Positions 17,558-26,883 of a stretch of DNA of 56,623 nucleotides are shown piece by piece. Under the pieces are notes generated by a model. The model did no database searches and was not told the origin of the DNA. It saw nothing but the letters and a program-made list of their open reading frames with translations. Location of the stretch: contig NZ_FUZT01000022.1 in NCBI RefSeq assembly GCF_900167445.1, forward strand, positions 1 through 56,623, in the 5' to 3' direction. The first letter of the stretch is position 1; the number at the start of each line of letters is the position of its first letter. A program made the translations under genes and the position numbers. Origin of the DNA: Maledivibacter halophilus (GTDB lineage: Bacteria; Bacillota; Clostridia; Peptostreptococcales; Caminicellaceae).

Positions 17558-18625
17558 TTAAAATGGAAGGTCATCATCGTTACTTTCAACAATCTCTCTA
17601 TAATTCCTATTAATTATCTCACATGCAGCATTTAAAAATGGCGTCATATATTCATTGTATTTAGATTTTATTGTTTTATATAATTCTATCGCTGCTTCTA
17701 CATATTCTATTGAAATTTTATAATAATCTTTAATCATAAAATCAAAACCCCAAATGGTACTTGCGCTAATATCACTTTCTAAAATATGATCGGCGATAAT
17801 ATCTTCCATGTTTTCAAACGCATTTTTCACTTTTTTATTATCAAAGTATGTATTGGTCTCAAACGCCATTTCCCAGTACTCATCTCCATATCCATCATAT
17901 TGTAAAACATTACAAATATTATAAATTACGGTTGAAATTCGTTCTCTTAGCTCTGCTTTCTCAGAGACAGAAAGCTCTTTGTCATGTATGTCTTCTACTT
18001 TAATGACTTCTATTGTTTCCCCTAATAAATCTTTATAATAATTATTTTTCCTAATATCAATTTTTTTGCCTGTTATAGTTAAAAACTCCATTTGAAGAGT
18101 TTCAGCATAATTTATAAACCCTTTATCATTGGAAATGAAAATGACATTTACATTTTCATCAATTGACTTGAAAAAGTCCATCATTGACATCCATAGAAGT
18201 GTATCTTTAAAGCCCTTATCACTTGCATTGTCAGTATTTAGAAAAGGCGGTATTTTTTTATACACTCTATCCATTACATCTTTTAATAAATTATGACTAG
18301 GATTAAAACGAATAATTTTATCATTGAATTGTTCTTCATATCCTTTAATTGTATATTTCTTTTCAGCATCAAATCTATCTTCAAAGGTCTTTTTTAGCTT
18401 TATTATTGCATATGCATCATACTCTTTTCTAAAACTCTCTATTTTCTCGTATTTGGATTTTAACTTTAAATACTTTTGAGAAATTCTTTCGTTAATAGAT
18501 ATCTCTGTGACATACACATCAAAGTTTTCAGATAGTTTTTCGAGAATTTTATAAAGATCTTTAATGTGTTCTATAATAAAATTCGTATCCAAAACGATTG
18601 CAGTTTTTAACATTTCATCACTCAT
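17558..18625 (-). CDS. PIN-like domain protein (DUF4935 type), candidate ribonuclease
   Basis: The 355-residue protein starts with a PIN-like fold: AIVLDTNFIIEH gives the first acidic residue (D13), VTEISINERISQ the conserved Glu region, DKGFKDTLLW the next Asp, and NVIFISNDKGF the last Asp. This arrangement fits the PIN-like DUF4935 group as I remember it. The C-terminal third is helical and acidic. PIN domains are Mg-dependent ribonucleases. The start ATG is three bases after the stop of the 39-codon frame upstream (TAACTAATG), suggesting coupling. With the HEPN gene below it, this is a second candidate RNase next to the Cas13a locus. Confidence 0.72.
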   Translation of the reverse strand: MSDEMLKTAIVLDTNFIIEHIKDLYKILEKLSENFDVYVTEISINERISQKYLKLKSKYEKIESFRKEYDAYAIIKLKKTFEDRFDAEKKYTIKGYEEQFNDKIIRFNPSHNLLKDVMDRVYKKIPPFLNTDNASDKGFKDTLLWMSMMDFFKSIDENVNVIFISNDKGFINYAETLQMEFLTITGKKIDIRKNNYYKDLLGETIEVIKVEDIHDKELSVSEKAELRERISTVIYNICNVLQYDGYGDEYWEMAFETNTYFDNKKVKNAFENMEDIIADHILESDISASTIWGFDFMIKDYYKISIEYVEAAIELYKTIKSKYNEYMTPFLNAACEIINRNYREIVESNDDDLPF

Positions 18626-18628
18626 TAG

Positions 18629-18748
18629 TTACTCAACCTCCCCAGCAATAACTTCCATGTTTTTCCGGCTTGCTTTTGGCTTTTTCTTTTCTAAATGTTC
18701 TTGGATATCACTTAGTCGTCTTGGTTCACAGCTTCGCCTAATAGACAT
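18629..18748 (-). CDS. Short basic peptide or gene remnant before the PIN gene
   Basis: A 39-codon frame with higher G+C than its surroundings, containing RRLSDIQEHLEKKKPKASRK and ending EVIAGEVE. It ends in TAA directly before the PIN start and contains that gene's GGGGAGG ribosome binding site. No site precedes its own ATG. It may be a small coupled antitoxin-like protein or the tail of a deleted gene. Confidence 0.35.
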   Translation of the reverse strand: MSIRRSCEPRRLSDIQEHLEKKKPKASRKNMEVIAGEVE

Positions 18749-18755
18749 AATGAAT

Positions 18756-19128
18756 ATATATAATATTAATGAAAATCTAATATCACATTTTTAAATTCAT
18801 CTTCAACTATAAATACTTATATAAATTACTCTAAAATCCTTTGACTATTCTTGTCGATATCTCTTTAGTTTTGTTGAATGCAAAATGATATACTCATATT
18901 CAAATATAATAGCCTATTTTTTGCAAAATACTTTCTTGTTTTTACATATTCAAACATTAATATTATTGAATAAAAATATAGTTCATATTAAATTATACTT
19001 ATATACAAATAGTTTTTTCCTTTGTTTGATGCAAATTGACATATCCTTTCATAGAAAGGATAATATTATTATAGCCTATTAATTAAAAGGTCTTTTTTTA
19101 TATAAATTGAGCTTGTATTGCTATACTA
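18756..19128. other. Gene-free AT-rich stretch
   Basis: About 370 very AT-rich bases between the PIN gene block and the next membrane protein. Short hydrophobic frames occur on the plus strand, but none has a ribosome binding site. Presumably promoter DNA for the PIN block. Confidence 0.5.
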
Positions 19129-19782
19129 CTAAATTTTTGAAGTTACATGTAAGCAATTATCTTTTAATTTTTCATTTAATTTTTTTATAAGTATTTCTAA
19201 TTCTTTTTCTCTCAAGTAATGTTTCACCGATCTACTTTTGCTGGGTACAAGACTAGTAAGATATAAAAATAATAATAGAAATATAACTATTATTGCTGAA
19301 AATATTCCCATTATAATCAATGCTATAATAACTATTATAATAATTCTTATTGATAAACTATATTTATCAGAGAATCTAATAAAATCTAAATGGGTGCCCA
19401 CAAAAAATAGAAAAGAAATTACAGCACTTGAGAAACATCCTAATTTAATATCTTGTTCAACATAAAAGTTTTTTTCAAGTTCAAATTTCCTACTTAGCAG
19501 TTCGTTGGTTGAAAAATAATTTTTATTATAATAATTTCTTATGTGTTCAATCAAATCTAAAATGTCTTTTTCTTTATATTTTTTATATATGTACTTAATA
19601 TTTTTTTGAATTTTATACTGAGGTCCATAAAATAATTTTGTAATATATGGATAACAGAAAAAAAGCCCACATATAAAAAAATCTATATACATATACTTGT
19701 AATTAATAAAATAGGCTAGTACAAGAATAACTATATAAATAAACACAATAACACGTTCAAGAGTTAATTTAGTTCTCCACAT
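19129..19782 (-). CDS. Membrane protein with four predicted helices
   Basis: From the ATG at 19782 (GGGGAAG upstream) the protein has 217 residues. Hydrophobic segments lie at roughly 10-27, 31-46, 117-132 and 145-181. Between the pairs is a cytoplasmic-looking, highly charged helical part (YKIQKNIKYIYKKYKEKDIL), and the C-terminus is a charged helix. No family recognised. It stands alone between the PIN block and the small-protein paralogue. Function unknown. Confidence 0.65.
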   Translation of the reverse strand: MWRTKLTLERVIVFIYIVILVLAYFINYKYMYIDFFICGLFFCYPYITKLFYGPQYKIQKNIKYIYKKYKEKDILDLIEHIRNYYNKNYFSTNELLSRKFELEKNFYVEQDIKLGCFSSAVISFLFFVGTHLDFIRFSDKYSLSIRIIIIVIIALIIMGIFSAIIVIFLLLFLYLTSLVPSKSRSVKHYLREKELEILIKKLNEKLKDNCLHVTSKI

Positions 19783-19866
19783 TGTTCTTCCCCTTTGAAA
19801 ATTGTATTTCAATATTCTCTATTGCTTAATATAAAACGAATTTTTTCCTATTCTATATTTTCATAT

Positions 19867-20067
19867 TTAACACCCTATATAATTATTGAGTGCATCATAA
19901 AGAACCTTTATTGATAATTTATCCTTTTCTATGCCCACCTTTTTTTCTTCTTCTGAGAGCTTATCTAGCTCTCTAAATACATCTTTAAGTCTTGAAGCCA
20001 GTAGGGAAAGTTCCGTTTTCTTTTTCACTACATTATTTACTTTATATTGTTCTTTTTCTTCAGCCAT
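19867..20067 (-). CDS. Small charged helical protein, copy 2
   Basis: A 66-residue paralogue of the protein at 5891-6103, with the core YKVNNVVKKKTELSLLASRL. ATG 20067 follows AGGAGCACAAATT; upstream codons in frame lack a site. It lies 26 bases after the NERD-helicase gene and is likely in one operon with it. Upstream of the helicase is a decayed copy of the HNH-repeat gene, so this locus equals the 5.9-6.6 kb pair with a helicase between the two genes. Confidence 0.7.
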   Translation of the reverse strand: MAEEKEQYKVNNVVKKKTELSLLASRLKDVFRELDKLSEEEKKVGIEKDKLSIKVLYDALNNYIGC

Positions 20068-20093
20068 AATTTGTGCTCCTAATGGACAATATA

Positions 20094-22031
20094 TCATTTG
20101 AATATAGACATTATTCTCCCTAAAATACTTTTTCTTTTAGGTTTTGGTTTTTGTATCTCTTTATTTACTTCTACTTCTTTACTTATAGCAGCTTCTTCTT
20201 GCGACTTCTTAAAATTATCTTTTTCTAATCGTTTCTTTAATATTTTTAATTCTAGATTAGTTTTAGGTGCAATCTCAATAATGTTTCTAGTAATATCACT
20301 GTCAATACTATATGTAATCCTTAGTTCTTCTCTAGCTCTTGTCATGCCTACGTATATCAATTTCTTAGATTCGTTATATCTTTTAGAAAGCCCCTTATAA
20401 ATTCCACAGATAAAGACATATTTAAAGTCTAATCCTTTTGCACTATGAATAGTTGATATCTTAACTCTATCTTGATCATAGTTAAACATTTTTTTATTCT
20501 TTGCGCTCTTACAAATAGGAAAATAGTATATATTATTTGAAAGCATTTTACTTTCTATAATTCCAAGTTGTTTACCATAAAAATATAAAATGCAAATATC
20601 TCTATAATCTACACCTAGCGCCTTTAATTCCTTAATTTGATTTGCAATCACATTAATTTCTTCGTGAAAATCACTGCATTTAATTAGTCTGGGGTCGGGA
20701 CCATTTCTAAGACTAGACTTTGGATCAATAAAAAAATCATTATCTTCTTTATCAAAACTCTTATGTATTTTGTCATCTGTTATAAATCTATGAGAAAATT
20801 CTAATATCTCCTTGGTATTTCTATAATTTTCTCTCATGATTATAGTTCTACCTTTTGCTTTAATACCAACAGATTTCAATGTGTATTTTCTACTATATAA
20901 GTTCTGAGCCCCATCAGAAGCAAGTACCAAATGAGAGTGTTCTGGATTTCTCAACATTTTCACTATAAATCTTAACCATTCTTCTTCAAGGTCTTGTCCC
21001 TCATCAATTAAGATTGCATCATATTTATCTAATGTATTTAACTTTTCATCTGTAATATTGAAAATATTATTTGTTATTTTTTCATCTTGATAGATTCCAG
21101 ATTCCATATCCACTTTTTTAAAAATTTCGTTTATCCAGTTATGAAAATGTTTAATTTCTATATTATTATGACTTTTAGTATCTACAATTTTTCTTAAATA
21201 TGCGGCAAGCGAAGTGTTATAGCATAACATTAGTATTTTCCAATCTAAATGAACTTCTGAAAGATACTTTGCTCTACAAGTAAGAACTATAGTCTTACCT
21301 GATCCCGCAACACCTCGTATAACTCTATGGCCATATCCTAGTCCTTTTGCATATTGTTCTTGTTTAAGATTCATTACTTTAAAAACAGTATCATTGTCTG
21401 ATTCTAATTTTACTTCTTTGAAAATATTACCACGTATCCTAGCAATGTGTTCATTCTTTAATACATTATCTTTAAAATAGAATGGTAATATTGATATTAT
21501 TTTCTCTTTTAGTAGATTTGAATCTTTATTGTCTTCAATATTTTTTATATCGTCTTGAAATATTACAACTTCTTTATCTATTGTTTCAGTTAATCCATGT
21601 TTTTCAAAGGATTTTCTTGCAATTCTAGTAAATATTACTCCATGGCCATAGTTAAATATAAGTTGTTGTCCTTTACTTTTACCTGATTGTCCAATTAGTT
21701 TAGAATCTTTCTTTAATTTATTAATTATTTCCCACATATATTTTCTTGCTTGCTTTTGAGGATTAATAGTTATCCCTATATCAGTTTTAAGATCATAATT
21801 GTTTTTGTCAGCTGAAACAATTGAACCCACTTGCCAGTCTTTTACTTCAATTACTACTAATCCAAGATCAGGCCCTACAATTATAAAATCTGGGTGTCTT
21901 TTTTCAACCCTAAGTTCATACCAAACAATATAATCATCAGGAAGTAACTCCTTAAATAATTTAAATACTCTCTTTTCACCTGCAGTAACACTAGATAATC
22001 CACTTATGTTTTCTGGGATCATAGTCGCCAC
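20094..22031 (-). CDS. NERD nuclease domain-UvrD-like helicase fusion
   Basis: The N-terminal ~110 residues are a NERD (nuclease-related) domain of the PD-(D/E)XK type: HPDFIIV with D48 and LVVIEVKDW with E62 and K64. A superfamily 1 helicase follows: Walker A GVAGSGKT at 240-247, Walker B DAILIDEGQD, and the C-terminal STIHSAKGLDFKYVFICG and YVGMTRARE motifs. The combination predicts an ATP-driven DNA translocase with a nuclease, as in several anti-phage or DNA-repair proteins. I chose GTG 22031 because GAGGTGATTAAA sits just before it. The last 50 residues are a charged tail. Defence role is inferred from the context. Confidence 0.85.
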   Translation of the reverse strand: MATMIPENISGLSSVTAGEKRVFKLFKELLPDDYIVWYELRVEKRHPDFIIVGPDLGLVVIEVKDWQVGSIVSADKNNYDLKTDIGITINPQKQARKYMWEIINKLKKDSKLIGQSGKSKGQQLIFNYGHGVIFTRIARKSFEKHGLTETIDKEVVIFQDDIKNIEDNKDSNLLKEKIISILPFYFKDNVLKNEHIARIRGNIFKEVKLESDNDTVFKVMNLKQEQYAKGLGYGHRVIRGVAGSGKTIVLTCRAKYLSEVHLDWKILMLCYNTSLAAYLRKIVDTKSHNNIEIKHFHNWINEIFKKVDMESGIYQDEKITNNIFNITDEKLNTLDKYDAILIDEGQDLEEEWLRFIVKMLRNPEHSHLVLASDGAQNLYSRKYTLKSVGIKAKGRTIIMRENYRNTKEILEFSHRFITDDKIHKSFDKEDNDFFIDPKSSLRNGPDPRLIKCSDFHEEINVIANQIKELKALGVDYRDICILYFYGKQLGIIESKMLSNNIYYFPICKSAKNKKMFNYDQDRVKISTIHSAKGLDFKYVFICGIYKGLSKRYNESKKLIYVGMTRAREELRITYSIDSDITRNIIEIAPKTNLELKILKKRLEKDNFKKSQEEAAISKEVEVNKEIQKPKPKRKSILGRIMSIFK

Positions 22032-22204
22032 TTTAATCACCTCATGTACTTATGTAATGTTTATTATTTTAACTAATTCTATCTAGATCCACTACATGAT
22101 TATATCAGTACAGAGTTTATTCTTCCAAAATCGACAACAATAGACAGCAAATTTCTATTTTGCTTTATTGAATTCATATAAAATATTTAAGGACTTTATC
22201 TACT

Positions 22205-22451
22205 ACTCGACTTAAAAATTTACTATGGAACTTTTCGTAGCAAAACCTAAAATACGGCATATCTAGTTTTTTGAATTCTCTTGAAGTTGATAATCTATCA
22301 TGTTTGAATAAAAGTTTATCTATAGCTTCTTTTATCATTTGTGGCATGGTACATAAATCGCTTTATAGAATTGTTTATATGGTTTTGCTTAGATATTTTT
22401 AGGCTTATATACAGTTTTTGTAACAGCTATGTTCCATCTTACTCTATTGCA
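22205..22451 (-). pseudogene. Decayed HNH-repeat gene copy
   Basis: Remnant of a paralogue of the gene at 6140-6565. Pieces such as NRVRWNIAV, AKPYKQFYKA and, in another frame, LLFKHDRLSTSREFKKLDMP and YFRFCYEKF align in order with the intact protein but are broken by stops and at least one frameshift. It sits upstream of the NERD-helicase gene on the same strand. Confidence 0.85.
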
Positions 22452-22481
22452 TATAATGATTATATTATTTATTTTAAATAA

Positions 22482-22510
22482 AAAAAGACCAAGTAAAATG
22501 AATTTACTTG
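22482..22510 (-). terminator. Intrinsic terminator after the recombinase remnant
   Basis: CAAGTAAA and TTTACTTG pair across a five-base loop; on the minus strand a run of seven T follows, interrupted only by GGTC next to the stem. Confidence 0.75.
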
Positions 22511-22519
22511 ATTTCTATT

Positions 22520-22912
22520 TTATCGATATAGATACTTTGCCCTTCCATTAGATCGTTTTTTAAAAATTTTTTTTACTTTTTTGAATGTATTTCCATCTAT
22601 GATTGGCGTATGTAATCCTTCAAAAAGCTCGCAATCTCCTTTTTTAATCCCTCTTCTTATTTTACCTGTATATGTTTCATTCTTCAAAATTAAGTATATA
22701 GATCCAGTAGTCCATTTTTTGTTTTTTCTTGTTCTCAGCCCCATATCATTTAATTTACATGATATTGAAATAGTGCTATATCCTTTTACAAATAAATCAG
22801 TACTTTTCTTAGAATATCTTTTTTTATAACTGCTTTCAGAACAAAATATAGCATGGTCTAAGCCCCACCTTACGCTAAAGTCTGTTTTTGTTATATAACT
22901 TATAAGGCACAG
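22520..22912 (-). pseudogene. Large serine recombinase, internal fragment
   Basis: An open frame of 130 codons resembling the Recombinase domain and following segment of large serine recombinases: KGYSTISISCKLNDMGLRTR, then WTTGSIYLILKNETYTGKIR, and HTPIIDGNTFKKVKKIF. The N-terminal catalytic resolvase domain with its serine and the zinc-ribbon/coiled-coil end are absent, and the 5' part (about 22790-22912) no longer matches the family. This is the scar of an element that once used a serine integrase. Confidence 0.8.
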
Positions 22913-22923
22913 CTAACCATTTG

Positions 22924-23679
22924 TTATATATAACCTTTTATTCCTTGAACGTCAGATGACAATTTTGTTGCTTCAAAATATTCCATTGTTTTTGGTTCGT
23001 CAATACTAATTCTGTTAATAGTTACGCTTTTACCTATAAGGGACGAATAGTCCTTTTTCGCATTCTGATGAATTTTTCGGCAAATATTATAGAACCCAAA
23101 TGAAGTTTCATATAAGTCTTTAACTACATTTAAAGAACAATATGTAGGATAGTAAATCTCAATTGGTTGTAATTTATGCGAATTTAATTTGCCCTCTCTT
23201 ATTAATTCTATTTCTGAAAGCAATAATGATTCCGGCACATGATTAAACCAATTCCTCATTTTATTCAAGTCACATAATATTTTATTAACTTCTTCATCTA
23301 TCTCTCTAATTTCAAATTTCAAACTTTTCTTTTTAATTCTTCTATCTATAATATACCTAAACTTCTTATATGAAATTGAACTATTCTGTTGGTCACCAAT
23401 TAAATTTAATAGATAGGATGTATTATTACTTAGAAGATCTACATACATCCCATATTTCTCACTCGGAACTATTATCTCACCAGAAAAACCTTCTTCTAAT
23501 TCATTCATATCATGTTTTTTAATTAACTTAGCCAAATTGTCTAAATTACGTTTCATTTTAACAAGACATTTATCAGTTCTAACAATTAATTCTTGTAAAT
23601 ATATAATAAAATCAGTTTTTTCATTTAACGAGAATTGTTTTAATTTCTTTTTATATTTTTTAGATAGTACCTCCATCAT
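22924..23679 (-). CDS. HEPN-motif protein, candidate ribonuclease
   Basis: A 251-residue, largely helical soluble protein. LNKMRNWFNHVPESLL carries R142-N-W-F-N-H147, a clear RNxxxH HEPN motif, in a helix as expected. The first 60 residues form a basic coiled helix. I recognise no specific family; the pattern is like abortive-infection and HEPN toxin proteins. GAGGAGATAAA precedes the ATG. It lies between the recombinase remnant and a Rossmann-fold gene, ending 11 bases from the remnant's open frame, and appears to be its own unit behind the terminator at 23880. Confidence 0.65.
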   Translation of the reverse strand: MMEVLSKKYKKKLKQFSLNEKTDFIIYLQELIVRTDKCLVKMKRNLDNLAKLIKKHDMNELEEGFSGEIIVPSEKYGMYVDLLSNNTSYLLNLIGDQQNSSISYKKFRYIIDRRIKKKSLKFEIREIDEEVNKILCDLNKMRNWFNHVPESLLLSEIELIREGKLNSHKLQPIEIYYPTYCSLNVVKDLYETSFGFYNICRKIHQNAKKDYSSLIGKSVTINRISIDEPKTMEYFEATKLSSDVQGIKGYI

Positions 23680-23875
23680 TTTATCTCCTCAACATTCCAA
23701 TAGTAATTATCTATTAATTTGAATTTATTACAAACTTTCTATCTATAATCTGTCCTTATAACTAATATATTCATTTCATATTATATCATTATTTAGTAGT
23801 ATTAGGTAAAATCATAAATTATTTTATAAACTATAATTACTCTCTTTTCTTAATTATAATTTTAGAGCAAAATAA

Positions 23876-23901
23876 AAAAGCTAGAGCATAGGCCCTAGCC
23901 T
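23876..23901 (-). terminator. Intrinsic terminator of the Rossmann-fold gene
   Basis: On the minus strand GCTAG and CTAGC pair across a GGCCTATGCT loop and are followed by TTTTTTATTTT. Confidence 0.8.
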
Positions 23902-23970
23902 CATTAACTTCTATATTTAATTCTTAATAAAATACACTAAACTATTCTAATGTATACTATAAGTTGCTGA

Positions 23971-24915
23971 CTAACTAATTAGCCTACCTTTTTTAATTGT
24001 ATATGCGTAAACAAGATAATATTTTTTGTTCTCAAATCTCCATAGCCATTGATGAATAAATTCTTCATCTTCTACAAAAGCTTTGTTCTTTTTTCTTTTT
24101 TCAATATCTTTTGTACAGTCTATTGATCCCCTTACTCTACAATTTTGTGTAATAACTAAATTATCAGTAAGCTTACCTTCATTTAAATTTTGCTCCAATA
24201 TTGGTAATAGTTTTAGATTCTTACTAATATCTGATATTTCCGAATGATCTAAAATAAATAATATACTGCCACTGTCATTAGCTAACGAAATTATTAAATC
24301 ATTATATATTTTAACTGCTTTAGAATATAAGTATCCTATTTCATCATTCAACTTTAATACTTCTTTACGACTATAATTATCTATGTATTCCCCTAGCAAT
24401 GCCACCGCTTTAATACATATCTGACTATGAACAGCAGTCGAAATGACAGTCGAAAAATTATTCCTATGATTTAGTGGTAATGATGGTTTAGAAAGATTAT
24501 TTGCCTCTTTTCTGATAAACTTTTGTATATTTTTATATTTAACTCCATCTTTTAGTAAGCGTTCTAGATCATCGTAAAATGTTGGCGTTATTCCACAAAA
24601 ATCTATACCTCCAATTATTGAAATTTTACTATTGCTATTTTTATTAAGATTTTGCGATTTTATTCCATCTTCCATATGTTGAGTATTTTTATCTAGCAAT
24701 AAAATTTCATTGTACAATTTAGACAATTCAAACAAATCTAAATCATTGCAATGTCCTGCACCAAATATGGCAACATTATCACAATTACCCTGAACATCAA
24801 TAATTCTATCTTTGATTATTGAAAGAATACACTTTCTGTGTGCTTCCCAATACTCCCACTTATTCTTATCATCAGTATAGTATTGCGTAAATTTTTTCAA
24901 AGGTTTCAAGGCCAT
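23971..24915 (-). CDS. Rossmann-fold, methyltransferase-like protein
   Basis: A 314-residue protein with an N-terminal nucleotide-binding pattern: NVAIFGAGHCNDLDL followed by EILLLDKN, like motif I and the acidic end of strand 2 in SAM-dependent methyltransferases. Helical middle (about 140-220), then ILFILDHSEISD and a C-terminal segment with HQWLWRFENKKYYLVYAY. No catalytic motif for a known methylated substrate is visible, so the activity is uncertain. The ATG is directly against GGGGGG; a TTG two codons later (24909) has better spacing and may be the true start. It has its own terminator. Confidence 0.6.
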   Translation of the reverse strand: MALKPLKKFTQYYTDDKNKWEYWEAHRKCILSIIKDRIIDVQGNCDNVAIFGAGHCNDLDLFELSKLYNEILLLDKNTQHMEDGIKSQNLNKNSNSKISIIGGIDFCGITPTFYDDLERLLKDGVKYKNIQKFIRKEANNLSKPSLPLNHRNNFSTVISTAVHSQICIKAVALLGEYIDNYSRKEVLKLNDEIGYLYSKAVKIYNDLIISLANDSGSILFILDHSEISDISKNLKLLPILEQNLNEGKLTDNLVITQNCRVRGSIDCTKDIEKRKKNKAFVEDEEFIHQWLWRFENKKYYLVYAYTIKKGRLIS

Positions 24916-25370
24916 CCCCCCATATCATGGAAATCTAACAATATATTCTACATTTTAACATATCATTGCAAAATTTAACAGAAACATATTAAAATTTTAG
25001 TGCAAAATAGAAGGAGCAGAGCCTAAGCCCTACACTAATTGATATATATTAGTTTGAAAGAATACTAATATATATCAACAACTTGGTATTATATTAATAA
25101 TGCTCCACATTCCTATTTGTCGTAGTAAATTTAATTAATGAAAAATACAAGACTTTAACAAGTAGCTTTATCCCTTTATTTACAATATAAGCAATAAGCA
25201 AAATATCTAAAATTAATAAGAAAATAGTTCTAGTCAATTTTTGTTAAAATATAAAAACATATTCTACTTACTTTCAACCTATCGTTCATATTTATTCAAA
25301 AACAGGAAGCTATTTTAGATTCCTGCTATAAATAATTCATATTTCAAATATCAACATTTCTAGGCTAATT
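24916..25370 (-). other. Intergenic with short membrane-like frame and a terminator
   Basis: Apart from repeat copy B, a minus-strand frame of about 46 codons (IFLLILDILLIAYIVNKGIK inside) ends just beyond the repeat, without a ribosome binding site; it may be a gene remnant. CAGGAA-TTCCTG at 25303-25325, followed on the minus strand by TTTTT, is the terminator of the next gene upstream. Confidence 0.5.
24995..25102. repeat. Dispersed structured repeat, copy B
   Basis: Second copy of the repeat at 7989-8102, same orientation. Its second hairpin is a perfect 13-base-pair stem, GATATATATTAGT with ACTAATATATATC, and the loop (TTGAAAGAAT) matches copy A (TTGACAGCAT) at eight of ten positions. 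The outer TTAGTG/CACTAA pairing is also kept. Confidence 0.7.
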
Positions 25371-26867
25371 CTATTCTTTACTTTTTTTAATAAAATAAAA
25401 TACTGCTATTCCAGCTGCCAATAAACCACCTAATAAAATTAATATAAAATTGTTTGTATCATTTACTTTATATATCATTCCATTATATATTATTTCATTT
25501 CCAGCTAAATCAACGGCTTTTATATTAAGCTTATTTTCTTTATTTATTAATTTAAATTTGTGATCAAAAGATCTATCCTGTGGTATATCTATTTCACTAT
25601 CATTTATATATAATTTCGCGTTAGGTTCTAAATCACCTGATATAATTATGCTATCAGACTTAGTTTGTATGTTATCATAATCCTTATTCAAATTTAACTG
25701 GGGAGGATATGTATCTACAAAATATTTTCTGTCATAATTTTTTTTATTCCCATGGTTATCTTCCAAAATAACATCTACATTATTTACTCCTTCTACCAAA
25801 GTAACTAAAAAAGTATTTGATTCTAAAATATCTTTAATAACAATAGTATCATTTACTGATAAACTTGCTTTGCAATTTTCTTCTAAATCAATAGGCAAAA
25901 TAACTTTTTTAGTATTCAATATTTCTTCCTCTGGAAATTTTATTTTAGCTTCTAAGGTTTTATAATTTTGAATATTGATCGTTTTTTTATCATATACACC
26001 CCCAACACCTTGATTATTAACTGCTGCAACTGCAACTTCTATATCTTCTTCGTCAAAATATGAATAATTGTAACTTATATCATTTATATCTTCTGAGAAA
26101 AAAGGTTTATTGTTGCCTTTTTCAAATAACATTATTCTATAAGATTCTATATTCATATTTTCTGCTTTGTCCCAAATAATGTTTAACTGGTTGTTATCAA
26201 ACATTGTCTTAATATTTTCTACTTTTTCTGGTGTGTTTTGACTATTTACTAAAAATGATTTATCAAAGTACCTATAATCAACCGCTTTATTATTAGCCTC
26301 TGCTTTTATATAGAAATAATATTTACCATAACTTAAGTTATCAATTTTAATATTCTTTTTTCCACTTACTTCACCGATAAAACTAGTAATTTTTATACCA
26401 TCATATCCAGTGTTATCATTATCAGCATATAAGGACACAGTACTTCCATTGTCTGCATTGTTTATATTCCATTCAAATTCATAGCTTTTACCATTATCTT
26501 CAGTTAAAACATTAAATTTCTCAATTGCTATTAAGTCAGTAATCTCACTTACCTCAATTAATACCTTTCCTAGATTTTCACCGCTAATTTTAGCTTTCCA
26601 ACTCCCAATTTCAGGAGCATTTATGAAAATTGCGATAGATTTTTTATATAATCTATATCTTTCTTTTAAGTTTTCTGCATTTAATATTTCTCCCTTAGGA
26701 GTAGTCAATTCAATAGATGCCTCACTATCATTTTCCCATGTAATTAAGAAAAGGGAGCTTTCCATCTTATCTTTGATTTCTAAATCAACTTCTTTCTGTT
26801 TTCCATAGGCTATAAAGCCAGAAAAAATGAAAACAAACAATACAATAAATGTAATAACTCTTTTCAT
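25371..26867 (-). CDS. Secreted, membrane-anchored beta-sandwich surface protein
   Basis: The 498 residues begin with a signal peptide (VITFIVLFVFIFSGFIAYGK) and end with a hydrophobic helix (FILILLGGLLAAGIAVFYFI) and KKSKE, so the body is outside the cell and anchored by its C-terminus. There is no LPXTG motif. The exported part looks like consecutive beta-sandwich domains; one near 205-305 resembles fibronectin type III (ENIKTMFDNNQLNIIWDKAE). It starts 16 bases after the large propeller-like protein gene, so the two are one operon and may interact at the surface. Confidence 0.72.
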   Translation of the reverse strand: MKRVITFIVLFVFIFSGFIAYGKQKEVDLEIKDKMESSLFLITWENDSEASIELTTPKGEILNAENLKERYRLYKKSIAIFINAPEIGSWKAKISGENLGKVLIEVSEITDLIAIEKFNVLTEDNGKSYEFEWNINNADNGSTVSLYADNDNTGYDGIKITSFIGEVSGKKNIKIDNLSYGKYYFYIKAEANNKAVDYRYFDKSFLVNSQNTPEKVENIKTMFDNNQLNIIWDKAENMNIESYRIMLFEKGNNKPFFSEDINDISYNYSYFDEEDIEVAVAAVNNQGVGGVYDKKTINIQNYKTLEAKIKFPEEEILNTKKVILPIDLEENCKASLSVNDTIVIKDILESNTFLVTLVEGVNNVDVILEDNHGNKKNYDRKYFVDTYPPQLNLNKDYDNIQTKSDSIIISGDLEPNAKLYINDSEIDIPQDRSFDHKFKLINKENKLNIKAVDLAGNEIIYNGMIYKVNDTNNFILILLGGLLAAGIAVFYFIKKSKE

Positions 26868-26883
26868 TACTTATTTTCCTTTC

